The notes beneath the pieces were generated by a model that was not told the DNA's origin, ran no database searches, and was given only the letters and a program-made list of their open reading frames with translations. From positions 62,001-126,000 of the forward strand of contig NZ_JAUSUJ010000005.1 in NCBI RefSeq assembly GCF_030813915.1: a stretch of DNA of 64,000 nt. Reading direction: 5' to 3'. The number at the start of each line of letters is the position of its first letter. The stretch's first letter is position 1. Made by a program: the position numbers and the translations under genes. Of the stretch, positions 1-8,628 are shown piece after piece. The stretch is from Rhodoplanes tepidamans. GTDB lineage: Bacteria; Pseudomonadota; Alphaproteobacteria; Rhizobiales; Xanthobacteraceae.

Positions 1-1
1 G

Positions 2-280
2 ACGGTGCGCCTGACCCCGCGGGGCGGCCGCGACGCCTTCGACGGCGTCGAGCGGCTCGCCGACGGTCGCGCCGTGCTGAAGGCGCGGGTGCGGGCCGCC
101 CCGACCGAGGGCGAGGCCAACGCCGCGCTGATCAAGCTGTTTTCCAGGGCCCTGAAGGTGCCGGCCCGCGCCGTCGCGCTCACCGCCGGCGACACCTCCC
201 GCATCAAGCGAATCAAGATCGCGGGCCCGTCCGCCGTCCTCGCCGACGCGCTCGCCCGCCTGTCCGGAGTCTCCGCATGA
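2..280 (+). CDS. DUF167/YggU family protein (5' truncated by window edge)
   Basis: Small basic protein of the DUF167 (YggU) family, whose molecular role is not established. The reading frame is open to the first base of the window, and family members normally have about 10 to 15 residues before the conserved [10 protein letters not shown] stretch, so the true start is probably outside. The GTG at position 5 is therefore more likely an internal valine. The conserved motifs [14 protein letters not shown] and the [14 protein letters not shown] stretch are both present. The stop overlaps the folD start by four bases (ATGA), suggesting cotranscription with folD. Confidence 0.85.
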   Translation, partial: TVRLTPRGGRDAFDGVERLADGRAVLKARVRAAPTEGEANAALIKLFSRALKVPARAVALTAGDTSRIKRIKIAGPSAVLADALARLSGVSA

Positions 281-1161
281 CTGCTCGTCTGATCGATGGA
301 AAAGTGGCGTCCGAGGCCGTCCGGGCCTCCGTCGCCGCCGAGGTGGCCCGCCTCTCCGCCGCGCACGGACTCGTGCCCGGCCTCGCCGTGGTGCTGGTCG
401 GCGACGATCCGGCGAGCGCGGCTTACGTGCGCAGCAAGGGCAAGCAGACGGTGGCCGCCGGGATGCGCTCGTTCGAGCACCGGCTGCCGGCGACCGCCAC
501 CCAGGACGAGGTTCTCGACGTCGTCGCGAAGCTCAACGCCGATCCGGCCGTACACGGGATTCTCGTCCAGCTTCCGGTGCCGAAGCAGATCGACCCGCAT
601 GCCGTGATCCTCGCCATCGATCCGCGCAAGGACGTGGACGGGCTGCACCCCTTCAGCGCAGGCCTGCTGGCGAGCGGGATGCCCGGCCTGGTGCCCTGCA
701 CGCCGCTCGGCTGCCTGTACATGGCGAAGACCGTGCATCCCTCGCTCGACGGCCTGGAGGCCGTGGTGGTCGGCCGTTCGAACCTCGTCGGCAAGCCGGT
801 GGCGCAACTGCTGCTGCGGGAGAACGCCACCGTCACGGTGGCGCATTCGAAGACCCGCGACCTGCCGGCCGTCTGCCGCCGGGCCGATCTCCTGATCGCC
901 GCGGTCGGCCGGCCCGGCATGATCCGGGGCGACTGGATCAAGCCGGGCGCCACCGTGATCGACGTCGGCATCAACCGGGTGCCTACTCAGGACGGCAAGG
1001 GCCGGCTCGTCGGCGACGTCGCCTTCGACGAAGCCCTCCAGGTCGCCGGGGCCGTCACCCCGGTCCCGGGCGGCGTCGGGCTGATGACGGTGGCGTTCCT
1101 GCTGGTCAACACGGTCCGGGCCGCCTGCGCCGCAGCGGGATTGCCGGCGCCGACGATCTAG
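277..1161 (+). CDS. folD: Bifunctional methylenetetrahydrofolate dehydrogenase/cyclohydrolase
   Basis: FolD interconverts 5,10-methylene-, 5,10-methenyl- and 10-formyl-tetrahydrofolate with NADP, feeding purine, formyl-Met and one-carbon metabolism in the cytoplasm. The 294-residue length is typical. Visible signatures are the catalytic-domain YVRSKGKQ stretch with its active-site lysine, the [11 protein letters not shown] substrate loop, the PCTPLGC motif, the Rossmann motif [17 protein letters not shown], and the C-terminal [16 protein letters not shown]. The ATG overlaps the upstream DUF167 stop (ATGA), so the start is set by coupling. Confidence 0.97.
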   Translation: MTARLIDGKVASEAVRASVAAEVARLSAAHGLVPGLAVVLVGDDPASAAYVRSKGKQTVAAGMRSFEHRLPATATQDEVLDVVAKLNADPAVHGILVQLPVPKQIDPHAVILAIDPRKDVDGLHPFSAGLLASGMPGLVPCTPLGCLYMAKTVHPSLDGLEAVVVGRSNLVGKPVAQLLLRENATVTVAHSKTRDLPAVCRRADLLIAAVGRPGMIRGDWIKPGATVIDVGINRVPTQDGKGRLVGDVAFDEALQVAGAVTPVPGGVGLMTVAFLLVNTVRAACAAAGLPAPTI

Positions 1162-1193
1162 AGAACTCTCGCCCGGGCACGGCCGACCCCTTC

Positions 1194-1216
1194 CCCTCTC
1201 CCCTCGCGGGAGAGGG
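1194..1216. repeat. Palindromic intergenic repeat, half copy (family A)
   Basis: The hairpin CCCTCTCCC/GGGAGAGGG separated by five bases lies between folD and leuB. It is the same terminal palindrome that bounds the longer family A elements near 2455, 26513 and 62662, but here only one end is present. It may also act as a weak transcription terminator for folD. Confidence 0.6.
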
Positions 1217-1328
1217 TTCGGGATGCCTTGCCAAGCGCCGAGCCGCGAATTAGCACTCGCCCGTCACAATCGCGCCGGCCGGCGACGGCGGCTCTGTCCC
1301 GAACAATCGACCCCCTACAAGGCGAATC

Positions 1329-2444
1329 ATGGCGACGTACAAGCTCCTCCTGCTTCCCGGCGACGGCATCGGCACCGAGGTGATGGCCGAGGTGAAGCGA
1401 CTGATCGCCTGGATGAACCAGCACGGCCTCGGCACGTTCGAGACCGAGGAAGGGCTGGTCGGCGGCGCCGCCTACGACGCCGAGGGCGTCGCCATCTCGG
1501 ACGCCACCATGGCGCGGGCCCAGGCCTCCGACGCCGTGATCTTCGGCGCGGTCGGCGGGCCTAAATGGGCCGACGTGCCCTACGAGGCGCGGCCCGAGGC
1601 CGGCCTGCTGCGGCTGCGCAAGGACCTCGCGCTCTACGCCAATCTGCGCCCGGCGATCTGCTACCCGGCGCTCGCCGACGCCTCCTCGCTCAAGCGCGAG
1701 GTGGTCGACGGGCTCGACATCATGATCGTGCGGGAGCTCACCGGCGGCGTCTATTTCGGCGAGCCGAAGACCATCGTGGATCTCGGCAACGGCCAGAAGC
1801 GCGCCATCGACACCCAGGTCTACGACACCTACGAGATCGAGCGCATCGGCCGGGTCGCCTTCGAGCTGGCGCGCAAGCGCCGCAACAAGGTGGCGTCGAT
1901 GGAGAAGCGCAACGTCATGAAGTCCGGCGTGCTCTGGAACGAGGTGATGACCGCGCTCCACGCCCGCGAGTTCAAGGACGTCGAGCTCGAGCACGTGCTG
2001 GCCGACGCCGGCGGCATGCAGCTGGTGCGCTGGCCCAAGCAGTTCGACGTGATCGTCACCGACAACCTGTTCGGCGACCTCCTGTCCGACGTCGCCTCGA
2101 TGCTCACCGGCTCGCTCGGCATGCTGCCGTCGGCCTCGCTCGGCGACGTCGATCCGGCGACCGGCACCCGCAAGTCGATGTACGAGCCGGTGCACGGCTC
2201 CGCCCCCGACATCCAGGGCAAGGGCATCGCGAACCCGATCGCCATGCTGGCGTCGTTCGCGATGGCGCTACGCTACTCGTTCGGGCTGGGCAAGGAGGCC
2301 GACTTCATCGAGACGGCGATCGCCAACACGCTCGACAAGGGCCTGCGCACCGCCGACATCAAGTCGGAGGGCACGACCGTGGTCGGCACCCGCGAGATGG
2401 GTCAGGCCGTGATCGACGAGGTGGCGCGACTTTCGCAGGCATGA
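1329..2444 (+). CDS. leuB: 3-isopropylmalate dehydrogenase
   Basis: LeuB oxidatively decarboxylates 3-isopropylmalate to 2-oxoisocaproate with NAD in leucine biosynthesis. The 371-residue protein begins with the nucleotide-fold strand [15 protein letters not shown] and has the substrate arginines ([14 protein letters not shown]), the isopropylmalate-specific [14 protein letters not shown] loop, and the metal-binding [17 protein letters not shown] motif, which is diagnostic for this subgroup of beta-decarboxylating dehydrogenases. [16 protein letters not shown] near the C-terminus is the NAD site. An AAGG sequence lies upstream of the ATG. It stands alone between two repeat elements. Confidence 0.97.
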   Translation: MATYKLLLLPGDGIGTEVMAEVKRLIAWMNQHGLGTFETEEGLVGGAAYDAEGVAISDATMARAQASDAVIFGAVGGPKWADVPYEARPEAGLLRLRKDLALYANLRPAICYPALADASSLKREVVDGLDIMIVRELTGGVYFGEPKTIVDLGNGQKRAIDTQVYDTYEIERIGRVAFELARKRRNKVASMEKRNVMKSGVLWNEVMTALHAREFKDVELEHVLADAGGMQLVRWPKQFDVIVTDNLFGDLLSDVASMLTGSLGMLPSASLGDVDPATGTRKSMYEPVHGSAPDIQGKGIANPIAMLASFAMALRYSFGLGKEADFIETAIANTLDKGLRTADIKSEGTTVVGTREMGQAVIDEVARLSQA

Positions 2445-2454
2445 GGCGTTTCTC

Positions 2455-2599
2455 GACCCTCTCCTGTGGGGAGAGGGTCGGGCGCGAGCGCAGCTCGCGA
2501 CCGGGGTGAGGGGCGTTTGCGCCGATGGCTGGCCTCGGCCCCCTCACCCGGATCTCGCGCCGCGCGAGATCCGACCTCTCCCCGCAGGGGAGAGGTGAG
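2455..2599. repeat. Composite palindromic intergenic element, full copy (family A)
   Basis: An element of about 145 bp downstream of leuB. It opens with a CCTCTCC..GGAGAGG hairpin, followed by GTCGGGCGCGAGCGCAGCTC and CGCGACCGGGGTGAGG, then a complementary CCCTCACCCGG half, and closes with an ACCTCTCCCC..GGGGAGAGGT hairpin. The first half is nearly identical in sequence to the copy at 26513, down to the GCGCCGATGGCTGG spacer. This is the architecture of a non-autonomous REP/MITE-like repeat, with no coding capacity. Confidence 0.8.
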
Positions 2600-2611
2600 A
2601 TAGGCCGCGGC

Positions 2612-2956
2612 TCAGTACCGAGAGTAGCCCGGGATGTCGAACTGGCCGGGCAGCGGCGAGCGCGACCACGAGCCCGGGAAGGCGTTGTTGTCCATCCACT
2701 GCGGGAAGATCGTGTAGGACGGCGACAGCGCGTAGTCGTGGTAGTGCTGGCTGTTGGGCAGCGGCTCGCGGCCGGGATCCAGGAACGAGCGCTTGCGCAC
2801 CGTGATCCGCGACGACGGCCGGCCGTTGTAGTCGGCCACGATGTCGTAGGTCCGGGCCTGGCGCCGCTTGGTCGCGGCCTCCGCCTCCGGCGCGGAGAAC
2901 AGCACGGACAGAAGCCCGGCGGCGGCAGCGCAGGCGACGAAGGTCATCGGGCGCAT
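2612..2956 (-). CDS. Small secreted protein of unknown function
   Basis: A 114-residue protein with a clear Sec signal peptide: MRPMTFV followed by a hydrophobic stretch and a likely cleavage after SAPEAEA. The mature part is short and rich in Tyr, Pro and Arg (for example RRQARTYDIVADYNGRPSSR and a C-terminal GQFDIPGYSRY). No enzymatic motif was recognised. The ATG at 2956 is chosen over the upstream in-frame codon because it has a GAGGA ribosome binding site at suitable distance and begins exactly at the signal peptide. It converges on leuB. Confidence 0.75.
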   Translation of the reverse strand: MRPMTFVACAAAAGLLSVLFSAPEAEAATKRRQARTYDIVADYNGRPSSRITVRKRSFLDPGREPLPNSQHYHDYALSPSYTIFPQWMDNNAFPGSWSRSPLPGQFDIPGYSRY

Positions 2957-3109
2957 CGGATCCTCGCAAGCGTTTCGAACGCGAATATCGTTCTTACCGT
3001 CGATTCCGGTAGCACGACAAGGCAACGACCGCGTTAACGCCGGGTTCCTGTCGACTTCTCGCCTACCTGTGGCGCCACTGCTGCACCCGGCGGGATTCTG
3101 CCGGGCGGC

Positions 3110-3895
3110 CTAGTAGTTCCGCCGCGGCGCGTAGGGGCTGGCCTTGCGGGCGACGGCCGGGTCGGGGCCGCGCGGATCCGACGTCTGGACCACCGGCGCG
3201 GCCGCGCAGACCGGCCCCCTCGCCGCCCCGGCCCGCACGAAGGCATCGGCCTCGCGGGACGGCAGCGGCCGCTCCGGCACGAGTCCGTCGAGCAGGCAGG
3301 CGACGTGATGGGGCGACGGCCGGGCGCCGTCCGCCTCGCAGTACCAGCCCTTGAGGTAGACGGCCGAGGTGGTGAACCGGCTGAGGAAGGCGAGGCACTG
3401 CTTGCGCAGGCCGTCGGCGTAGAAGACGGCATCGACGGCACGCACCTCCCCGAACCGGGTCTCCAGATCCCAGAAGCTCTGGCCGAACCGGCCCGAGACC
3501 TGGCGCGGCACCGGCATGCTGCTGATCTCGCGGGGGATATCGGTCTCGCCGAGCCAGTTCGCCGGGGGCAGGACCAGCGCGACCGTGAGGTCCTGGTCGC
3601 GGCCGTGGACCTGGCCGTACTGGCGCAGGTCGACCCGGCCGATGCCACGGCTCGCCACCACCATGCCGCGCGTGCCGAGGCGGTCGAGCGACGGGACGGC
3701 GACGCGGAAGGCGGCGGCGTCCTCGGTCCGGGTGAGCTGATAGCTCGACACCCGCAGGATGGCGAGGCCGATCAGGCCGAGCACCAGGGCGCCGACCAGA
3801 TAGAACGAGTATCGGACGAGGATGCCGACCGTCGAGACGGCCGCGGTGAGCGGCGAGCGGCCGGAGCTGTCGTGGCCGAGAAACGGGGTGGTCAT
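3110..3895 (-). CDS. Membrane-anchored protein of unknown function
   Basis: A protein of about 261 residues with one strong transmembrane helix near residues 24 to 49 (VGILVRYSFYLVGALVLGLI), followed by a long extracytoplasmic region with a few cysteines (KQCLAF, WYCEAD, VACLLD, VCAAAP) that could pair. I do not recognise the family. The ATG at 3895 is preferred to a TTG four codons upstream; neither has a strong ribosome binding site. It is divergent from asd. Confidence 0.65.
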   Translation of the reverse strand: MTTPFLGHDSSGRSPLTAAVSTVGILVRYSFYLVGALVLGLIGLAILRVSSYQLTRTEDAAAFRVAVPSLDRLGTRGMVVASRGIGRVDLRQYGQVHGRDQDLTVALVLPPANWLGETDIPREISSMPVPRQVSGRFGQSFWDLETRFGEVRAVDAVFYADGLRKQCLAFLSRFTTSAVYLKGWYCEADGARPSPHHVACLLDGLVPERPLPSREADAFVRAGAARGPVCAAAPVVQTSDPRGPDPAVARKASPYAPRRNY

Positions 3896-4049
3896 GAAAC
3901 GCGCCAAAGCCTATATCGGGCCTCCGCGCACCCATCGCCGGATCGCGGCCGAGCCATGCGTTGTCTCGCCCGCCGTTCTCGCCTAGAAGCGGTTGCGCTT
4001 TCGTGTCTCCCGGAACGAGACCGAGGGATATTAATCCTGGGAGTAAACT

Positions 4050-5084
4050 ATGGGTTACAAGGTCGCTGTCGTCGGCGCCACGGGCAATGTGGGCCGCGCG
4101 ATGCTGGAGATCCTCGCCGAGCGGCAGTTCCCGGCCGACGAGGTGGTTGCGATCGCGTCCCGGCGGAGCCAGGGCGTCGAGGTCTCCTACGGCGACAAAA
4201 CCCTGAAGGTCAAAGCCCTCGAGCACTACGACTTCACGGACGTCGACATCTGCCTGATGTCGGCGGGCGGCTCGGTGTCGAAGGAGTGGTCGCCGAGGAT
4301 CGGCGCCCAGGGCGCCGTCGTGATCGACAACTCGTCGGCCTGGCGCTACGACGCCGACGTGCCGCTGATCGTGCCCGAGGTGAACGCCGACGCGGTGGCC
4401 GACTTCCGCAAGAAGAACATCATCGCCAACCCGAACTGCTCGACCGCGCAGCTCGTCGTGGCGCTGAAGCCGCTGCACGACCACGCCGTGATCAAGCGCG
4501 TCGTCGTGTCGACCTATCAGTCGGTGTCGGGCGCCGGCAAGGACGCGATGGACGAGCTGTTCGCGCAGACCAAGTCGGTCTTCACCCTCGACGAGATGCA
4601 GGTGAAGAAGTTCCCGAAGCGGATCGCCTTCAACCTGATCCCCCAGATCGACGTGTTCATGGAGGACGGGTACACGAAGGAAGAGTGGAAGATGATGGCC
4701 GAGACGAAGAAGATTCTCGACCCGAAGATCAAGCTCACCGCGACCTGCGTGCGGGTGCCGGTCTTCGTCAGCCACTCCGAGGCCGTGAACATCGAGTTCG
4801 AGAAGCCGATCACGCCCGACGAGGCGCGGCAGATCCTGTCGACCGCGCCGGGCTGTCTGGTCATCGACAAGCGCGAGCCGGGCGGCTACGTGACGCCCTA
4901 CGAGGCGGCCGGCGAGGACGCGACCTATATCAGCCGCATCCGCGAGGACGCGACGGTGGAGAACGGCCTCGTGCTGTGGTGCGTCTCCGACAACCTGCGC
5001 AAGGGCGCCGCCCTCAACGCCGTGCAGATCGCCGAGTGCCTGCTCAAGCGCGGCCTGCTCGAGCCGAAGAAGAAGGCGGCCTGA
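4050..5084 (+). CDS. asd: Aspartate-semialdehyde dehydrogenase
   Basis: Asd reduces aspartyl phosphate to aspartate semialdehyde with NADPH, the branch-point step to lysine/diaminopimelate, threonine and methionine. The 344-residue protein has the N-terminal VAVVGATGNVGRAML Rossmann motif, the catalytic cysteine C130 in IANPNCSTAQLV, and the acid/base histidine H242 in VRVPVFVSHSEAVNIEF. GGGAG lies about nine bases upstream of the ATG. A strong intrinsic terminator follows the stop. Confidence 0.97.
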   Translation: MGYKVAVVGATGNVGRAMLEILAERQFPADEVVAIASRRSQGVEVSYGDKTLKVKALEHYDFTDVDICLMSAGGSVSKEWSPRIGAQGAVVIDNSSAWRYDADVPLIVPEVNADAVADFRKKNIIANPNCSTAQLVVALKPLHDHAVIKRVVVSTYQSVSGAGKDAMDELFAQTKSVFTLDEMQVKKFPKRIAFNLIPQIDVFMEDGYTKEEWKMMAETKKILDPKIKLTATCVRVPVFVSHSEAVNIEFEKPITPDEARQILSTAPGCLVIDKREPGGYVTPYEAAGEDATYISRIREDATVENGLVLWCVSDNLRKGAALNAVQIAECLLKRGLLEPKKKAA

Positions 5085-5116
5085 GGCGACACGCCGGGCG
5101 ACCGGCCAGACGATCC

Positions 5117-5158
5117 GAAGCCCGGCCGAGGGCGATCCTCGCGCCGGGCTTCGCTTTT
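5117..5158 (+). terminator. Rho-independent terminator after asd
   Basis: A perfect 10-bp stem, GAAGCCCGGC (5117-5126) with GCCGGGCTTC (5143-5152), is followed directly by GCTTTT. It lies 33 bases after the asd stop and before an unrelated gene. Confidence 0.85.
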
Positions 5159-5272
5159 CCCGACGCGCCGCGCGGCGCGCGGTCCCCAAGAAGACTGCCC
5201 TGCCTGGAAGCGCCCTTTCGGACGTCCTGCCCCCGCCGGTGGTGTCCGCCACCGCCCCGAAGGAGCCCCGCC

Positions 5273-5914
5273 ATGAGCCCCCGCCCGCTCACCTGCCTGT
5301 TCGACCCGCTGTGCGGCTGGTGCTACGGCGCCGCCCCGGCCCTGCGCCGCCTCGCCGCGCGGCCGGACGTCGCCCTCGCCGTGCGGCCGACCGGCCTGTT
5401 CGCCGGGCCCGGCAGCCGGGCCATGACCGACGCCTTCGCGGACTATGCCTGGTCGAACGACCAGCGCATCGCGAAGCTGACCGGGCAGCCCTTCACCGAC
5501 GCGTATCGCGACTCCGTGCTGTCCGACCGCGTCCGCCGCTTCGATTCCGGCCCGGCGACGCTGGCGCTCGGCGCCGTCGCCATGACGGCGCCGGCGCGCG
5601 AGATCGACGCGCTCGCCGCCATCCAGTCGGCCCGCTATGTCGACGGCCGCGACGTCACTGCCACGGCCGTGCTGGCGGACATCCTGGCCGGCCTCGGCCT
5701 CGCCGAGGCCGCCCGGCTGGTCACGGCGCCGACCGCGGTCCTGTCGGCATTCAACGACGAGCGGATCGCCGGCGCCCGGGCCCTGATGCAGGCGGTGGGG
5801 GCGCAGGGCGTTCCAGCCCTGGTGCTGGGCGGCGACGCCGGGACGCGGCTCCTCGACGCCGGCCTCCTGTTCGCCGGCCCGGAGAAGCTCGCCGCCGCGC
5901 TGGCCGCGGAGTAG
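5273..5914 (+). CDS. DsbA-family (FrnE-like) thiol-disulfide oxidoreductase, cytoplasmic
   Basis: A 213-residue thioredoxin-fold protein with a CGWC redox motif at residues 14-17, close to the N-terminus, and the helical insertion expected of DsbA/FrnE-type proteins. A cis-proline-like GVPALVLGG occurs near residue 187. There is no signal peptide, so it should act in the cytoplasm. Homologues are annotated as predicted protein-disulfide isomerases, but the substrate is unknown. The ATG at 5273 has AGGAG eight bases upstream and places CGWC at the normal position. A much longer open frame upstream is non-coding. Confidence 0.85.
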   Translation: MSPRPLTCLFDPLCGWCYGAAPALRRLAARPDVALAVRPTGLFAGPGSRAMTDAFADYAWSNDQRIAKLTGQPFTDAYRDSVLSDRVRRFDSGPATLALGAVAMTAPAREIDALAAIQSARYVDGRDVTATAVLADILAGLGLAEAARLVTAPTAVLSAFNDERIAGARALMQAVGAQGVPALVLGGDAGTRLLDAGLLFAGPEKLAAALAAE

Positions 5915-6197
5915 CTCAGCAGGCGTCGATCAGCCGCGTCCCCGACGTCGTCCACGACCGGGACGACGCGCAGCATTGCTGGCGACCGCGCTGCGGCGAA
6001 TGGGGCGATGCCACTCTGCCGGCACCTTCGTCGCCGCGGATGGCGGCGGCACCGGCGGGACCCTCGCCGATGAGCAGGACCGCCGCCCCGTGCGCTCGCC
6101 CGCCACCGCCGCGAAGCGCCGGTGCTTCGCCGAAAACGCCACGGGGGGCGCTTTCGGCGCCCCCCGGAACGACGGATCGAATCGACAGAGATCGGGA
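5915..6197. other. Intergenic region with one GC-rich hairpin
   Basis: About 280 bases between the convergent DsbA-like and peroxiredoxin genes. I see no gene. The one clear structure is a perfect 9-bp hairpin GGGGGGCGC/GCGCCCCCC at 6143-6165, followed by GGAACGACGG, which resembles one arm of the family B repeats. It could terminate the peroxiredoxin transcript. Confidence 0.5.
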
Positions 6198-6932
6198 TCA
6201 GTCGAGCGTCTTGAGCGAGAAATACCAGTCGGCGGTGTCGAGCCCCTCGTGCATGCGCCTCTCCGCCGCCTCCGTGGTGGTCGGCGCGCCGAGCAGAACC
6301 TTGTCGCCGGGTTGCCAGCCTTCGGGAGTCGCCACGCCGTTCGCGACACTGGTCTGCAACGCCCTCACCAGCCGCAGAATCTCGGCGACGCTGCGGCCGT
6401 TGGTCATGGGATAATAGATCATCGCGCGCAGGATGCCGTTCGGATCGATGACGAAGGTCGTGCGCACTGCCGAAGTGTCCGAAGCGCCGGGATGAATCAT
6501 TCCATAGGCGTTCGCCACCCGCATCGACAGATCCTCGATGATCGGAAACGGAATCTCGACGTCGAACTTTTCCTTGACGCTGCGCACCCAGGCGACATGC
6601 GAAAAGATGCTGTCGATGGAGAGCCCAAGCAACGCACAACCGAGAGCGTCGAACGCCGGCGCCGACCTGGCGAAGGCGATGAACTCGGTGGTGCAGACCG
6701 GCGTGAAGTCCGCCGGATGAGAGAACAGCACCAGCCACTTGCCGCGATAGTCGGCGAGCGACCGGGGTCCATGGGTGGTCATGGCATTGAAGTCGGGAGC
6801 TGGCGCATTCATGCGCGGCAGCGACGCGACCACGGGGGGTTGGGCCTGCGTGGACCGGGGGACAGCGACGGCCGGAGCCACGGCGGCGGTCGCGGCGGCC
6901 GGAGCCACGGTGGAGGCGGCATCACAACTCAT
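6198..6932 (-). CDS. Peroxiredoxin, 1-Cys/Prx6 type, with Ala/Val-rich N-terminal extension
   Basis: Thiol peroxidase of the AhpC/TSA-Prx6 family that reduces peroxides. The 244-residue protein has the active-site motif SHPADFTPVCTTEF with peroxidatic C80 and T77, and the conserved R157 (VRTTFVID). No C-terminal resolving cysteine is present; the others are C3 and C99, so 1-Cys chemistry is expected. The enzyme proper starts near M41 (MNAPAPDFNA), preceded by about 40 Ala/Val/Pro-rich residues. AAGAGG upstream of the ATG at 6932, and none near M41, supports translation of the extension. It is divergent from an OxyR-like gene, its likely regulator. Confidence 0.9.
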   Translation of the reverse strand: MSCDAASTVAPAAATAAVAPAVAVPRSTQAQPPVVASLPRMNAPAPDFNAMTTHGPRSLADYRGKWLVLFSHPADFTPVCTTEFIAFARSAPAFDALGCALLGLSIDSIFSHVAWVRSVKEKFDVEIPFPIIEDLSMRVANAYGMIHPGASDTSAVRTTFVIDPNGILRAMIYYPMTNGRSVAEILRLVRALQTSVANGVATPEGWQPGDKVLLGAPTTTEAAERRMHEGLDTADWYFSLKTLD

Positions 6933-7038
6933 CGGAGAACCTCTTGGAATTCCCTGTTCGGTAGACGCACCCTACGGACCTGTGCGCAGTTGCAGAAACG
7001 AACAATTCCGGCTTCTGTGATCGAGAGAGGCGATCAAC
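6933..7038. promoter_or_regulatory. Divergent promoter region of peroxiredoxin and oxyR-like gene
   Basis: This 106-bp region holds both promoters. It contains the palindrome GGAATTCC directly upstream of the peroxiredoxin ribosome binding site, and a GATCGAGAGAGGCGATC inverted segment over the ribosome binding site of the regulator. The layout is typical for a LysR-family regulator and its target, but I could not identify a convincing OxyR operator. Confidence 0.45.
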
Positions 7039-8076
7039 ATGAAGCCGCTGCCCAATCTGCGCCAACTGCGTTACCTGGTCTCGCTGGCGGAACATCTCCA
7101 TTTCGGCCGCGCCGCCGACGCCTGCGCCGTCACCCAGTCGACACTCAGTGCCGGAATCCGCGAACTGGAGGCGATCCTCGGCGTGACCGTCGCGGAACGC
7201 ACCAAGCGCTCCGTTCTGATCACGCCGATCGGGCGTCGCATCGTCGAACGCGCGCATGCGTTGCTGCGCGACGCCGAGGCGCTGGTGAGCATCGGGGCGA
7301 GCGCCACCAGGCCGTTGACCGGCCAGCTGGAGCTCGGCGTCATTCCCACCATCGGTCCGTTCCTGCTGCCGGAACTGCTTCCGCACATCGGCCGGCACTA
7401 CCCCGATCTCAAGCTCATCCTTCGCGAGGACAAGACCAACGCGATCCTAGACCGCCTCGGTGACGGCCGGCTCGATCTGGGTTTGATCGCGTTTCCGTAC
7501 GTCACCGAGGGATTCGAAGCCCTGCCCTTGTTCGACGACCCGTATTGGTTCGCCTGTCATCGGCGCCACCGTCTGGCCGCCATGCCGAGCATCGGCGAGG
7601 CCGATCTGGCGGACGAGGGCTTGATGCTCCTGGAACGGGACCATTGCCTGCACAGCCACGCCCTGCCGCTGCTCGCGGCACTGCCGAAATTGGCCCAGAC
7701 GACGTTCTCGGCGACCAGTCTCCACACACTGGTGGCCATGGTGGCGGCCGACCTCGGCGCGACGCTGCTGCCGGAACTGGCGATCCGCGCCGGCATCCTT
7801 CACGGCGACTCAGTGGCGATCTGCCCGCTGGCGGACGGCGCGCACGCGCGCAGGATCGGCCTCGTCTGGCGAAAGCAATCCGTACGGGCCGACGAGTTCC
7901 GCATCCTCGGCGACCTCATCAGCGATTGGGCGGCAACGGCGCTGTCGCCGCCGGAGCGGCGGCGCTCGGGCGAGCGCGGCGCCGAGATCTCGCGGCCGAG
8001 GTCGGCGCGATCGTCGCGCGGCGTGGGCCACAAGAAGGTCACAAGAAAGACTAGCCCGGTCTTCTCACAGAGTTGA
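7039..8076 (+). CDS. LysR-family hydrogen-peroxide sensor (OxyR-like), lacking the second redox Cys
   Basis: A LysR-type regulator with an N-terminal winged helix-turn-helix (NLRQLRYLVSLAEHLHFGRA, residues 6-25, then TQSTLSAGIRELE) and an OxyR-type sensor domain. LLERDHCLHSHAL matches the region around E. coli Cys199 (here C203) and TSLHTLVAMVAADLGATLLP is also OxyR-like. The position corresponding to Cys208 (L212) is leucine. The protein is 345 residues, about 40 more than usual; the surplus is an Arg/Ser-rich C-terminal tail. GAGAGAGG precedes the ATG. It probably controls the divergent peroxiredoxin. Confidence 0.85.
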   Translation: MKPLPNLRQLRYLVSLAEHLHFGRAADACAVTQSTLSAGIRELEAILGVTVAERTKRSVLITPIGRRIVERAHALLRDAEALVSIGASATRPLTGQLELGVIPTIGPFLLPELLPHIGRHYPDLKLILREDKTNAILDRLGDGRLDLGLIAFPYVTEGFEALPLFDDPYWFACHRRHRLAAMPSIGEADLADEGLMLLERDHCLHSHALPLLAALPKLAQTTFSATSLHTLVAMVAADLGATLLPELAIRAGILHGDSVAICPLADGAHARRIGLVWRKQSVRADEFRILGDLISDWAATALSPPERRRSGERGAEISRPRSARSSRGVGHKKVTRKTSPVFSQS

Positions 8077-8285
8077 GGCGCACCGGGGCTCGCAAGCCTC
8101 CCGCCGAAGCGGTGCGCCGGCGCGCCGGTTCAAAGGAGTTCCGTTGGATCACGCCGGCCTCCCGGAGCCGCCGGCGCCGTGCGATCGCCAAGGCGTGGTG
8201 GATCGGCCGCGGGGCCAATCCGCGCTTCGTCGTCATTCGTCGACTCGGTCCGAGGTCGGCGCGCAGCGGCTCCAAGGCGCCGCCC

Positions 8286-8615
8286 TCACCATTCCGCCGT
8301 CAGATCCTCGTACACGTCGAGCTGGACGGCGCCGCCGAGCACCTGGCGCCACGCCTGCAGGAAGCTCTGGATGCGCAGGTCGCCGGCGATGCGCTGGCGG
8401 CTCATCTCCATCGCCTCCGGGGTCTCGTAGGCGATCTCCTGGATGAACTGGGCGGGATCGTCGACATTGCGCAGGAGTCGCGTCGAGGTGCCGCCCAGCA
8501 GCCCGTAGAACGGCGCCGTCGCCTGCACGACGGAGCGCACATAGGCGGGATCCGCCGAGGGCAGCGTCACCTTGAGAAACAGGATTCTCCGCACGCTCCC
8601 GCCGGTCGCCGCCAT
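8286..8615 (-). CDS. Small protein, possibly a dimeric alpha/beta-barrel (ABM-like) domain
   Basis: A 109-residue cytoplasmic protein starting 13 bases after the pheA stop on the same strand, so probably the last gene of a kdsB-pheA operon. Length and pattern (RRILFLKVTLPSADPAYVRS at the start, a central helix PEAMEMSRQRIAGDLRIQSFL, then VQLDVYEDL) fit the ferredoxin-like antibiotic-biosynthesis-monooxygenase/DUF fold. No catalytic residue can be named, and its function is unknown. Confidence 0.6.
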   Translation of the reverse strand: MAATGGSVRRILFLKVTLPSADPAYVRSVVQATAPFYGLLGGTSTRLLRNVDDPAQFIQEIAYETPEAMEMSRQRIAGDLRIQSFLQAWRQVLGGAVQLDVYEDLTAEW

Positions 8616-8628
8616 CGCCCGCCCCCGC

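Noticed and set aside
2957-3025. Start of the small secreted protein at 3025 (23 extra residues)
   Set aside because: The extra residues precede the signal peptide without homology, and the GAGGA ribosome binding site fits the ATG at 2956.
6933-7038. A classical OxyR operator in the peroxiredoxin/oxyR gap
   Set aside because: I could not align the ATAG-type tetranucleotide pattern. GGAATTCC is a palindrome but too short to call a site.
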